Shown here one piece after another: positions 21,844 to 31,214 of a stretch of DNA of 50,513 nucleotides. Every line of letters starts with the position of its first letter. Within the stretch, counting starts at the first letter, position 1. This DNA comes from a virus: IMG/VR virus record IMGVR_UViG_3300026089_000012, positions 1 to 50,513 of that record; one strand, 5' to 3'. A model generated the notes under the pieces. That model was given only the letters and a program-made list of their open reading frames with translations, did not search any database and was not told the origin of the DNA. Made by a program: the position numbers and the translations under genes.

Positions 21844-23217
21844 CTACAGCTTGCTCAGGGCGAACGAGGTCTTGAAGAGGTTGTTCTTGCGCTCCTCGAC
21901 CGTCATCGGTCGATCGTTAGCCAGGATGGCCTGGACGTCGTTCTCGGTGTAGCCCTGCTCATTGGGCAGGGCGTGATCGATCCCGGCATTGTCGGCGCCG
22001 GCGACGTACCCAGCGCGTTGCTTGACCAGTGTCTTCAGCTGGGCGTCGAGGTAGGCGGCCTCATCGTCGGTGAGGTTGCGGCCCAGCACGGACTGGCCGT
22101 AGTCGTTGGCGACGACCCTCGAGTACCTGGGATCGAACTGGCTCAGCTGGCGCAGCCGTGCCTGGCGAGTGGTCTCGCGGTAGGTCTTCGACCGCTCACC
22201 GAGCATCTGGGTCACCGGCACCTTGTTGGCAATCGAGTCCTGCAGCAGCTGCTTCCACGCCAGCATCGTGTTGTTGTCGTAGGCGTAGCCCTCTTTGTAG
22301 AAGCCGCCATTGTCGAGCTGGTCAAAGTACCCGGCTGACGCCAGCTTCAACTGCATCGAGCTCACCTGCTTGGGCGTCAGCGTGTAGAGGTAGTTGATCG
22401 CATCGAGTGGTGACAGCACCTGCTGGTTCTGCGTGCGAGTCGTGTGGCGATTCATCTCCACCGGGAAGAACCCGTCGGGATTGGTCTTCTGCTGCTCAGC
22501 CTCGGCGCCGACGAGCTGCTCCATGTCGTACATGCCGCCCTGCACCAGCCGGACCATGTCCTCGACGGGGAAGGTGGCCTGCCCGCCCGGCTGTGCCGAG
22601 GCGTCGATGTTGAACTCCCCGGTCTTAGGGTCCACGACGAGCGATGACGGATCGGCGGGTGCGACAGCACCGGTCTCGGTGTCCACCGCATTGACGGTCG
22701 GGCCCGGGGCGATGCCGGCCTGGCCCACCTTGAAGGCCGGGACCGTACCGCCACTCTCATCGAACATCTTCTGCAGGCGCTTGGTCTCACCGGTCATGTA
22801 CTTGGTGGTATCGACGGTCGGATTGTTGACGTAGGCCGTGCCACCCTTGCTCGTCTTGGTGCCCTGCAGGTGCTTGCCATTCATCGCATCGAGGTACGGA
22901 CGCAGGTCGAGCTGGGCGACGACGGGCTGGCTGAGCATCTGGATCGGCAGGGCCTCGACGATCATCCGGGTCAGCGTCGCCGTCTCGTAGTCGGTGTAGT
23001 TCGGGTTCTTGCTGCCCTTCTTCCCAGCAGCATCGGCGAGGCGCTCACGGATCGTCGCAGCGGCCTGCTTCTTCAGTTCAGCCATCTGTGCTTCGGTGAT
23101 CTGGCCAGGCATTTGCTGGTTACTGACCAGTCGCTCGAGCTCGGGTGAAGGGACAACCGCTGCCTGCAGGTCACCAGGCGTGAACACATCGGTCGAATCG
23201 AAGGACTGGTCGCTCAT
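21844..23217 (-). CDS. Putative ejection (internal virion) protein, 457 aa
   Basis: It is coupled by an ATGA overlap to the giant gene upstream and lies 10 bases before the next virion gene. The product is helical with a glutamine-rich N terminus. It has a region LTPKQVSSMQLKLASAGYFD followed by YDNNTMLAWKQLLQDS (about residues 280-335), which has the helical look of a peptidoglycan-binding-like repeat. This is a visual impression, not a domain match. The position points to an internal virion protein. Confidence 0.58.
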   Translation of the reverse strand: MSDQSFDSTDVFTPGDLQAAVVPSPELERLVSNQQMPGQITEAQMAELKKQAAATIRERLADAAGKKGSKNPNYTDYETATLTRMIVEALPIQMLSQPVVAQLDLRPYLDAMNGKHLQGTKTSKGGTAYVNNPTVDTTKYMTGETKRLQKMFDESGGTVPAFKVGQAGIAPGPTVNAVDTETGAVAPADPSSLVVDPKTGEFNIDASAQPGGQATFPVEDMVRLVQGGMYDMEQLVGAEAEQQKTNPDGFFPVEMNRHTTRTQNQQVLSPLDAINYLYTLTPKQVSSMQLKLASAGYFDQLDNGGFYKEGYAYDNNTMLAWKQLLQDSIANKVPVTQMLGERSKTYRETTRQARLRQLSQFDPRYSRVVANDYGQSVLGRNLTDDEAAYLDAQLKTLVKQRAGYVAGADNAGIDHALPNEQGYTENDVQAILANDRPMTVEERKNNLFKTSFALSKL

Positions 23218-26200
23218 CCGAGACTCGCTTCCGGCTTGAGGATGGAGACCCAGAACGCTGAGATCTCCGGGTGGGACTGCACTAGCTGGGTCATGTAGCT
23301 CTCGTACATCGTCTTGAGGTTGTCCACTGCGATGCGCCCTGCGGCGGTGTGATCATTTTGCAGCACGCCGAGGCGCACGGAGTACCTATCGAACGCGTGC
23401 ATCGCCAGCCGTGTCCCTTCCAGCTGTGGCGACTGGGGCGCGGCCGGGTCATCCACGACGGTGCGCATCTCCGAGATCACCCCGGCGCGCTTCTCACGCC
23501 CGTCGCTCGAGGCCAGCTGTGTGGCGAAGATGGGGTGTGTGATCTTGAAGATGTCGAGCTTGTTGGCCATCTCCGTCTTCAGCCGGTCGGCGGTGGCCTT
23601 GTCGTTGCGGTTGACCGCTTCGTCGATGGCCCCGGTGTAGGCATCCTTCATCTTGAAGTACTCCTGCGCACCGATCTTGAACTTCATCGCCGTGAACAGT
23701 TCCTCGGGTGTGCGTCGCTGGCGCATCCCGTCTGCGATCTGCTGGTCAAAGGCGTACTGGCTGCGCTCATCACTGAACGAGTCGGGGATCAGCCATGGCG
23801 CTGCGTTGGGCATCTCGGAGAAGTAGTCGGCATTGTCCGTCGTGAACTTCAGCGCAGCCTCCGTCGAGGGAATCGGCGCGCCGGTGGTCGAGACATTGCG
23901 CGGCACGGTGTAGGCCAGCGGATTGACGATGCCGTCGATGCCCTTCTCCGGATAGAGCTCGAGGAACTTCTGTGTGCCGTTCTCGACACCGAGCGTTCGC
24001 ACCAGCTGCAGGTACTCAGTGCTCAGGTACTCGGCGGGGTTGCCGACATCGAGGCCGGCCATGTTGGCACTACGCCCACCGGCGACCTCGCTCGGCGCGC
24101 CCGGCACGATGAAGCCACCGATCGCCTGCACCATCACCACGATTCGGGCCTGCCGGCGCATCTGATCCATGAAGGCATCGACCTCGCCGGTGGTGGCGTT
24201 GTCGCCAGGAGCCTGACCGTGAGCCTCGGCGTAGGCAATGGCCGTCATCATTGCCGATGCATACCGGGTGCTCGACGCTGCGTCACCGGTCACGGCGCTG
24301 GCCACGTTGCGAAGCGTGGACGGGATCAGCTGGTTGAGCGCACCCTGCCCAGCGGAGAAATCTCCAAGGACGGCACGCTCGGCCGGGGCGAGCTCGGGGA
24401 ACAACGATGACACCAGATCCATTGGGATGGTGACCAGTGGGTTGAACGATGGTGCGCCGAACTTGTTATTGAGGCCGGGAAGCATCTGGTCGGTCGGCGT
24501 CTGGAACATGATCCCCATGTTGCGCAGTTGAGCCATGCCAGGGATGCGACCGATGACATCGAACAGCAGGCCGCTGCCGGGATAGACGAACCAGTCACGG
24601 CCGTTCTCGTCGGTTCGGACAATGCCCGCCTGCTTGATCCCCATGTAGGCCAGCTGCGCCTTGCGGACCATCGACGGACCTTCGTCCATCAGGCCCCGGG
24701 CCCAGCGCTTCATGAAGTTCTCCTCGGCGTACCAGAAGGGGATGTACCCCTTGGCGTGGTCGGCGAACTGTGTCTTGAACTCGTGGCTGTCGATGAACGG
24801 CAGAGCGTCGGTCACTGCAGCGGTCGCAGCAATCTCGCCGGCGGCCTCACGTTGGAAGGCCAGGTTGGTGCGAGCAGCGATGAGCTTCTCCCAGCCGTCC
24901 TTCTGCGAATCGACGTAGCGCAGGAACGCACTGTCGCGCATTGCCTCTCCACCGATCTCTGACTGCAGGGCCCGGACCAGCGCGTCCTGGGAGCGCAGTG
25001 CGCCCTGGGGCAGGAGCGCCTCGGCGGCGTCCACCACCGTGGCCATGTCCACCTTGTCGGAGAACATCGAGGCCAGCCGTGTGTGGCCGATGCCCTTCAA
25101 CTGGTTGGCGGCGTTCTGCACCGTGGTCGCCCGCAGGCTCCGATCGCGCGACGTCAGCCTCACTGTGCTATCGAGCAGATCCTCGAGCTCGCTAGGTGAC
25201 GAGCCACGCAGGTACGACAGTGCGTGATCGGTTGACCAGTTGAGGGCATTCTCGTCGCCTTGGTAGTGGATGACGTCCTTGACGTAGCGGGCCACGTTCT
25301 CAGCGGTCACTCCGTCATCGAAGCGCAGCGCGAAGTCACCAGCCAGCTTGGCGATCTGCTCGGTGAGGTCGGGATCGAGCGTGAACTTCAGCGAGTTCTT
25401 GGCGTTGATGTAGCGGTTGGCGAAGTGGTGGAAGGCCATCGGCCGGCGCACGATCGCATCGATCGATGGACCGACGACCCGGTCGAAGCCGAAGTTGACG
25501 AACGCCTGGAAGTTGCCGACCTTGGTCTCCTTGGCCACCTCGTAGATCGCATGGCTCGGTAGATCGTCAGGATGGACACGCTTCACGTCGAGCGGCGTCG
25601 AGCGCGGCATGGTCACCAGATCGAAACTCTGTACCCGGCGTCCCGGCAGGGAGAACTGCGATGCCTCTTCCTTGCGGCGCAACCGGCTGAACCCGTACTC
25701 CTCGGCCCATGCGTCACGGAAGGCGTTGCTGACGCCCTCCCACATCACATCGCCGGTCGGCTGCCCGGCCTCGGCCTCGTCGTAGGTCGAAGCGGTGTAC
25801 TTCGTGTCGCCGTAGTGGATGGCCTGACCCTGGTCATCGACAAGCCGGTTCATCTCGCTCAGGCCGAGCTCCTCACCAGGCTGGACAGGCGTCGGCTTAC
25901 CGTTGTTCCATCGGTGGGCCAATGCCTCGGTGTTGCCCTCTTCGTCGGCGATGCGCTCTTTGAAGGTGACCTTGGATTGACGCCCTCGACGAATCACGTC
26001 ATTGAAGCGAGACACCGAATCGTCTGCCATATCGATGATCGGATCCTTGAGTGAGTCACCCACCGGAGCCAGGCGGTGCTCCAACACCGGCCGGTCACCG
26101 AACCACAGGCGGGCTTCGCCGCCTTCCCTGGTGCTCTTGTCAGCGAACAGGTACGAGTGGCGCTTGCCGCTAGTAATCGCCCGGTCCTCGCGCATCACCA

Positions 26201-29200
26201 ATGGCATCGTCCGTGCGTCGTCGGCCACGCCGGCCAGGCGGGCGTCGATCAGCGAGAGCTCGTTGGCCAGGCGGTAGTCGGCCACCAGTGCGGCAGGCTC
26301 ACCGAACTGGATGCCCTCCGCGCCGAGCAGCCTCGACACGAGGCGCCGGTTCTGGATGATGATCTCTGGGTTGGCGGCAGCATTGAGGATGTCGCTGAGC
26401 GTCGGCGCGCCGACCTCGGACTGCGGGAAGACCGGCACGGTGTAGAGGTTGACACTGGCGTTGTGCATCCCGGCGTCGATGAACTGACCCTGCTCGTCGA
26501 GCTGCAGCCCACGCAACGACGAGACCACGCCCGAGTCGTGGTAGTGCGGGTCCATGTAGTGGCCGTAGAGCTGGCTCAGCTGGTCACCCTTGGCGGCGTT
26601 GAGGTCGTCGTACAGGAACGTGTGTGCGCCGACATCGCCGGCGCCACCGGTCACCCGGTGCTGGAGGTTCAGTGCCAGGTCGAATCCGCCCCATCGCGCC
26701 ACCTCTTCGGAAGGGATATCGACGTACAACACCTTGCCGCCAGGCCCGTCCATGTTGGAGAACGACTCGGCAAAGCTGCGGTCGCGTGAGAAGTATCGAC
26801 CCTGGTACTGCCGTGCCTCCTCAGCTGCTGCTGCCTTGTCGCTGGCCAGCGCAGGAGCGCGGGGCTCGGTGACATTGGGGTTCTCACCCCGGTACATGCG
26901 GGTTCTACCCTCTGGTACTGGTGGCTCGGGCTTGCCCGGCGTCAGCCGGCGAACCGTCGCTCGATTGGGATGGCTGTCGAGCCAGGCTTCAGCGCCCTCA
27001 CTGGTGGTCCGTGCAGCGCGGGCCTGAGCGCCTTCAGTACCAGCTGCTGCCTGCTTCCAGATGCGATAGGGCGACTTGACCGGCCCGGCCATCATGTTGC
27101 CCTCGAGCAGCTGCACTGCGAAGCCACGGCTCACCGGGTCGAGGCCGTCGAGATACTTGAGCGATGGTGCGACGACCTTGTCGAGCTCTTCGATCAGATC
27201 ATCGAACTGCATCTGTGCGGCCATGAAGCTGGCCGGTGCGGGGAAGTCACGGACTCGCAGTGCGGCCTTGCCTTCTTTCAGGGCATCGACCACATCCTGG
27301 TAGCCCGGCGTGGTCAGCTTCTTGAGGTCTTGCTCCAGCGACACCGCGATCCGGACGTGACCCTTGGCGTGCAGGTCGCGGATCATCGCGTTCCAATGCT
27401 CGCGGTTGAAGTCGCCCATCAGCTCGCTGGCGATGAGCCGGGCCTGCAGCTGGTGTGGATTGCGCGAGTCCCAGCCGGTCAGCTTGTCGAGGAGCGGATA
27501 CATATCCTCTTCGTTGACGTTGGCCCCGCCCTTGACCCTGCTGGTCACGTTGAGCTGCACCCTGCGATTGGCCGGATCGGCGAGCGGGCGCTCCCATGAC
27601 TCATGGACGGCGTTCTCGAAGTTCTCGTCACCGTTGGCGAGGGTCGTGCGGACTCCACCCTCGCTCACCATCCGTACCGGACGGGTCTCGCCGGTGTCTG
27701 GATCCTCGACGAGCTTCTTGAAGATCTTCGTGCCGTCGAGGCCGGGATCGACCGGGCCCATGTTGACGGCCGACAGGTCACGCATCACCGTGGTCATGTG
27801 CTGCTGGCCCCATAGGCGACCGGCTTCGACCAGATCCTCGTTGACGCCGCCGACGAGCATCCGCCGCAGTGAGTGCTCGTTGCCGAGCAGGATGGTCTTC
27901 GCCCTGGCCTCGAGGTTGTGCGTCCCGAACACCGACTGGGCGACCATCTGGGCTTCCTTGGACCCGTACGCGAAGTCGGCATGACCTGCGCCCTCGGCCA
28001 GGCGTTCCGACAGCCACTTGCTGTAGCGCAGCATCTTGCCCATCACCGGGTCTTCCCAGTTGCCTCTGGCCATGATGCGGGCCAGTGGGCGGATGTGCGC
28101 CGGGAGCTTCGAGAAGTTCTGGCGGCTGGCGAGGATCTTCTCCGCTGTCGTCATCGACTCCAGGGCGCCACGGTCGATCATCCCTGCCGTCGCGCTGGCA
28201 CTGATCGCTGCCTCACGTGTACCGAGGAACCGCGCCCCGGACTCCTGCAGCAGTGAACCGAGACCACCTCGGAGCATGTAGCTGACGAACTCCTCACCTG
28301 CGGCCCGAGGAATGAAGCCCAGTCGGAGCAGCACGGCGGGCTTCCAGATCTTGGTCATCATCGGCTCGATGACCGGGAGATCGGCAACGCCCATCAATCG
28401 GCCCCAGCCTCCGGTGATCGCCGCCTTGCGTACCTCGAACAGATTGGGCATGACCACCTTGTCGGCCTGCTCGTTGAGGAACAGGCCGGTGTGCATCAGG
28501 TGACCGTTGACCATGATCTCGTCGCTGGTGCCGTACATCTTGCGAGCCGCCTCGAGGTACTGCTTGACCATGTTGCTGCCCTCGACGGTGGTGTCAAGGC
28601 CGGTGAGGCTGAGCATGTTGCCGATGTAGCCGTGCATGGCGTGGTAGCGCGCAGCCGGCGACGGGCTGTTGAGCATGACATCGGTCCATACCTTGCGGTA
28701 GTAGGACGGCATCCCCATGTACCGACCGAGCTCGGCGAACGCCTTGATCTCCGGCGCCGACTCATGACCGACGAGTGCGATCGCCTTTCCCTTGATCGTC
28801 ATGGTCGATGCCGCAGTGAGGAACTCACCGAGCTTGCCGACGCTCTTGCCGAGCACCGGCAGATGGGTCGAGCGGGCGGTCTGAGCCACTCTGCGACCGA
28901 AGACGTAGGCGCCCTCGTGAGGCTGCTCGACGATTCGCCATGGTCGCGACATCAGGCCCTGGGCGTTGACGGCGTCATCGGTCCAGGTCGGGACCATCAG
29001 CGCAGTGTCCTCGCCATACTGCATCGCCAGGTGGACGATCTGGGTATTCATCGCCTCCAGATTCGCCAGGTTGCGAGGCATCCCGTTGTCCATGTGGTAC
29101 TTGATGTCGTCGGCCAGTTTGCTGTAGCTGACACCGCCTTCGCGCTCAGCGGTCTTGGCCGACGTGGTGATCAGGCGCTGCAGCTTGGCTTCCGTGGAGA

Positions 29201-30779
29201 TGTCGGCCATGCCATCCACGAATGCCCGAGCCGTGCCAGAGAAGTGGCGGAACACCATCCGTGGATAGGACTGTGCGACGAGCTGCAAACCCTTGGCGTT
29301 CTTGACCGAACCGATGCCTTCCAGCAATGGACGCATGTTCTGCTGGCCGCTGAAATACTTCAGCACGTCGTCGACACCGAAGCGGGCATGTGAGCCCTGA
29401 TCGACCAGCAGCTGCTTGTAGTCGAGCAACTGCCCATACAGGCCCTTCAGGTGCGGAGCCTCGTTGTAGAGCTTGCGGATGTTCCCATCGGCAACGGCGT
29501 CGGCCAGGCCCTGGTACGTGCGCAGCACTGCCGGGCGAGCCTTGACGAAGTTGACGAACTCTGTGCCGGCCTCGGCACCATCGAAGGCCGAGAAGGTGTA
29601 GCGCGCCGCGCGCCACGCCTTGGTGGTGTAACCCAGCGCCAGCGTGGGATCGAGGGCCACCATCATGATCGCATCGGTCGCGCCGGAGAGCAGGCTGTAG
29701 GTCAGATCGCCCTTGTCCACCAATGGAATCGCCTCAGCGAAGTCACGGCCGATCGAGATCTTCGAGTTGAACAGCGTCGCCACGGCGGTCTGGAACTCCG
29801 GAACCTGCAGCGAGTTGGTCATCGCACTGACGGCCTGCTGCCATTCGGTCGAGCCGTGCTCGGCCATGTGGTCGGCCAGCTTCTCGATCTTACGGAGCTG
29901 GCTGTTGGGGTCCATCTCACGCTGGCCGGCCATCTCCTTGGCGAAGGTCACCGGGTCGATGTCGGCGTCGGCGAGGTCTTGCGCGAGGCCGTTCATCCGT
30001 GGATCGGTGAGCATCTCCCCGACACGCTTGATCGCATCAGGGCGGAACGTGCGCTCACCGTTCCACGATGCGTTGAACGCCCGGCCCCAGTCGGTCGGGC
30101 TCGAGGTGGCAATCGAGCCGATCGTCGCTCCACCGAGCGCACCGAGGCCGATCGCTCCCAGCGCCGCCAGTGAGCCGCCACCAGTCACGGGTGCGAGGCC
30201 GACCGCCAGGCCGCCGAGCACTGCCGCGCCGAGCACGCCCCACGGATTGTCCTTCTGGTTGACGACGGTGGCGCGGTAGAGATGGCCGGGCCAGTTGCCG
30301 ACCCAGGTCAGCGCGCCCATCACGTCGTTGAAGCCTTCCTTGACCCCCGGGATGCCTGCAACACCGTGCGAGATCACCGACAGCGGCTTGACTGCCATGT
30401 CCACAGCCGTGCTGAAGTACCCGCTCTCGTCGCGCCGAGGCGGTTGGTAGCCCATCTGACCGATCGCAGCACGCTGGCCGGGTGAGAGCCGGGAGATGAT
30501 CGCCCGCTGCGTGGCGCCGTTCATCCCGTGCAGCTGCTGGATCAGCTTGTCACCGACCTGCATGGCATACATCTGCCCGGCCGAGTTGACGATCGTCTCG
30601 GTGTCGTAGGGCTGCTGGGCGACCTGAGCCAGTGCATCGGGGTTGTCGGCCATGTACGGGTTCAGGGCGCGGATGACACGCATCCGCTGGCCGAGCTCGC
30701 GGTCGGTGATCCCAGCGCCATCACTGGCACCACCACCGGTGAGGAGGGACGAAGAGATAGGCCGTGGGGTGTACGTCAC
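23214..30779 (-). CDS. Giant internal virion protein (2521 aa) with ART-like segment
   Basis: The gene fills 15% of the window. It starts with GTG in a GTGA overlap. Residues 180-226 are a glycine/alanine-rich hydrophobic stretch (GVLGAAVLGGLAVGLAPV and on) that could insert in a membrane. About residues 1290-1390 resemble an ADP-ribosyltransferase: RMYRGE, then GRYFSRDRSFAESFS, then KVLYVDIPSEEV; a final catalytic glutamate is not obvious. A late region (YIPFWYAEENFMKRWARG) recalls giant proteins of other actinophage podoviruses. It is probably carried in the head and ejected, helping DNA entry and perhaps modifying host proteins. Confidence 0.75.
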   Translation of the reverse strand: MTYTPRPISSSLLTGGGASDGAGITDRELGQRMRVIRALNPYMADNPDALAQVAQQPYDTETIVNSAGQMYAMQVGDKLIQQLHGMNGATQRAIISRLSPGQRAAIGQMGYQPPRRDESGYFSTAVDMAVKPLSVISHGVAGIPGVKEGFNDVMGALTWVGNWPGHLYRATVVNQKDNPWGVLGAAVLGGLAVGLAPVTGGGSLAALGAIGLGALGGATIGSIATSSPTDWGRAFNASWNGERTFRPDAIKRVGEMLTDPRMNGLAQDLADADIDPVTFAKEMAGQREMDPNSQLRKIEKLADHMAEHGSTEWQQAVSAMTNSLQVPEFQTAVATLFNSKISIGRDFAEAIPLVDKGDLTYSLLSGATDAIMMVALDPTLALGYTTKAWRAARYTFSAFDGAEAGTEFVNFVKARPAVLRTYQGLADAVADGNIRKLYNEAPHLKGLYGQLLDYKQLLVDQGSHARFGVDDVLKYFSGQQNMRPLLEGIGSVKNAKGLQLVAQSYPRMVFRHFSGTARAFVDGMADISTEAKLQRLITTSAKTAEREGGVSYSKLADDIKYHMDNGMPRNLANLEAMNTQIVHLAMQYGEDTALMVPTWTDDAVNAQGLMSRPWRIVEQPHEGAYVFGRRVAQTARSTHLPVLGKSVGKLGEFLTAASTMTIKGKAIALVGHESAPEIKAFAELGRYMGMPSYYRKVWTDVMLNSPSPAARYHAMHGYIGNMLSLTGLDTTVEGSNMVKQYLEAARKMYGTSDEIMVNGHLMHTGLFLNEQADKVVMPNLFEVRKAAITGGWGRLMGVADLPVIEPMMTKIWKPAVLLRLGFIPRAAGEEFVSYMLRGGLGSLLQESGARFLGTREAAISASATAGMIDRGALESMTTAEKILASRQNFSKLPAHIRPLARIMARGNWEDPVMGKMLRYSKWLSERLAEGAGHADFAYGSKEAQMVAQSVFGTHNLEARAKTILLGNEHSLRRMLVGGVNEDLVEAGRLWGQQHMTTVMRDLSAVNMGPVDPGLDGTKIFKKLVEDPDTGETRPVRMVSEGGVRTTLANGDENFENAVHESWERPLADPANRRVQLNVTSRVKGGANVNEEDMYPLLDKLTGWDSRNPHQLQARLIASELMGDFNREHWNAMIRDLHAKGHVRIAVSLEQDLKKLTTPGYQDVVDALKEGKAALRVRDFPAPASFMAAQMQFDDLIEELDKVVAPSLKYLDGLDPVSRGFAVQLLEGNMMAGPVKSPYRIWKQAAAGTEGAQARAARTTSEGAEAWLDSHPNRATVRRLTPGKPEPPVPEGRTRMYRGENPNVTEPRAPALASDKAAAAEEARQYQGRYFSRDRSFAESFSNMDGPGGKVLYVDIPSEEVARWGGFDLALNLQHRVTGGAGDVGAHTFLYDDLNAAKGDQLSQLYGHYMDPHYHDSGVVSSLRGLQLDEQGQFIDAGMHNASVNLYTVPVFPQSEVGAPTLSDILNAAANPEIIIQNRRLVSRLLGAEGIQFGEPAALVADYRLANELSLIDARLAGVADDARTMPLVMREDRAITSGKRHSYLFADKSTREGGEARLWFGDRPVLEHRLAPVGDSLKDPIIDMADDSVSRFNDVIRRGRQSKVTFKERIADEEGNTEALAHRWNNGKPTPVQPGEELGLSEMNRLVDDQGQAIHYGDTKYTASTYDEAEAGQPTGDVMWEGVSNAFRDAWAEEYGFSRLRRKEEASQFSLPGRRVQSFDLVTMPRSTPLDVKRVHPDDLPSHAIYEVAKETKVGNFQAFVNFGFDRVVGPSIDAIVRRPMAFHHFANRYINAKNSLKFTLDPDLTEQIAKLAGDFALRFDDGVTAENVARYVKDVIHYQGDENALNWSTDHALSYLRGSSPSELEDLLDSTVRLTSRDRSLRATTVQNAANQLKGIGHTRLASMFSDKVDMATVVDAAEALLPQGALRSQDALVRALQSEIGGEAMRDSAFLRYVDSQKDGWEKLIAARTNLAFQREAAGEIAATAAVTDALPFIDSHEFKTQFADHAKGYIPFWYAEENFMKRWARGLMDEGPSMVRKAQLAYMGIKQAGIVRTDENGRDWFVYPGSGLLFDVIGRIPGMAQLRNMGIMFQTPTDQMLPGLNNKFGAPSFNPLVTIPMDLVSSLFPELAPAERAVLGDFSAGQGALNQLIPSTLRNVASAVTGDAASSTRYASAMMTAIAYAEAHGQAPGDNATTGEVDAFMDQMRRQARIVVMVQAIGGFIVPGAPSEVAGGRSANMAGLDVGNPAEYLSTEYLQLVRTLGVENGTQKFLELYPEKGIDGIVNPLAYTVPRNVSTTGAPIPSTEAALKFTTDNADYFSEMPNAAPWLIPDSFSDERSQYAFDQQIADGMRQRRTPEELFTAMKFKIGAQEYFKMKDAYTGAIDEAVNRNDKATADRLKTEMANKLDIFKITHPIFATQLASSDGREKRAGVISEMRTVVDDPAAPQSPQLEGTRLAMHAFDRYSVRLGVLQNDHTAAGRIAVDNLKTMYESYMTQLVQSHPEISAFWVSILKPEASLG

Positions 30780-31213
30780 ACTCGGGCCTTGTCAGCAAGT
30801 TCGGCGAAGTACGGATCGCCGAGAGTCGCTGACAACCTGCGGAACAGGTCACCCGTGGGGGAACCACGCTTCATCCCCATTGCCTGCGGCCCCACTCCAG
30901 GACCGCGCGACAGCCCTGCAGTGACGGGCTCGGAGGGCCGAGTCGTCGGGGCCGTCAGAAGTTGCGAGTCGGCTCCAGCGGCCTGAGCCGCCGAGAGCAC
31001 GTCTGCAAACGAAGGTGCCGGCGCCGCCACCGGCTGCATACCAGTGGGCTGTCCTCCGGTCGTGGCAGCCGCCGGGACGGTTGGCTGTGACGGCGTCGGC
31101 ATGGCCTGCTCGAGCCGCTGCTGTTCGGCGCCTCGACCATACTCCTGGCCCGCTACCGGGTTCTTGGCTTGCGGGGCGTACCCAGCTGCGGTCGGCGGTC
31201 GCTTGCGAGGCAT
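30776..31213 (-). CDS. Proline/alanine-rich virion-region protein (145 aa)
   Basis: The product is low-complexity, rich in proline, alanine, glutamine and threonine (PTPSQPTVPAAATTGGQPTG), with a basic N terminus (MPRKRPPTAAG) and a short helical end (FRRLSATLGDPYFAELADKA). It lies between portal and giant-protein genes, coupled by GTGA to the latter. It may be a disordered head or connector component; function unknown. Confidence 0.6.
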   Translation of the reverse strand: MPRKRPPTAAGYAPQAKNPVAGQEYGRGAEQQRLEQAMPTPSQPTVPAAATTGGQPTGMQPVAAPAPSFADVLSAAQAAGADSQLLTAPTTRPSEPVTAGLSRGPGVGPQAMGMKRGSPTGDLFRRLSATLGDPYFAELADKARV

Positions 31214-31214
31214 C

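Noticed and set aside
23214-30779. Virion RNA polymerase like that of phage N4
   Set aside because: The size invited the idea, but no T7-type polymerase motifs could be identified by reading the sequence.
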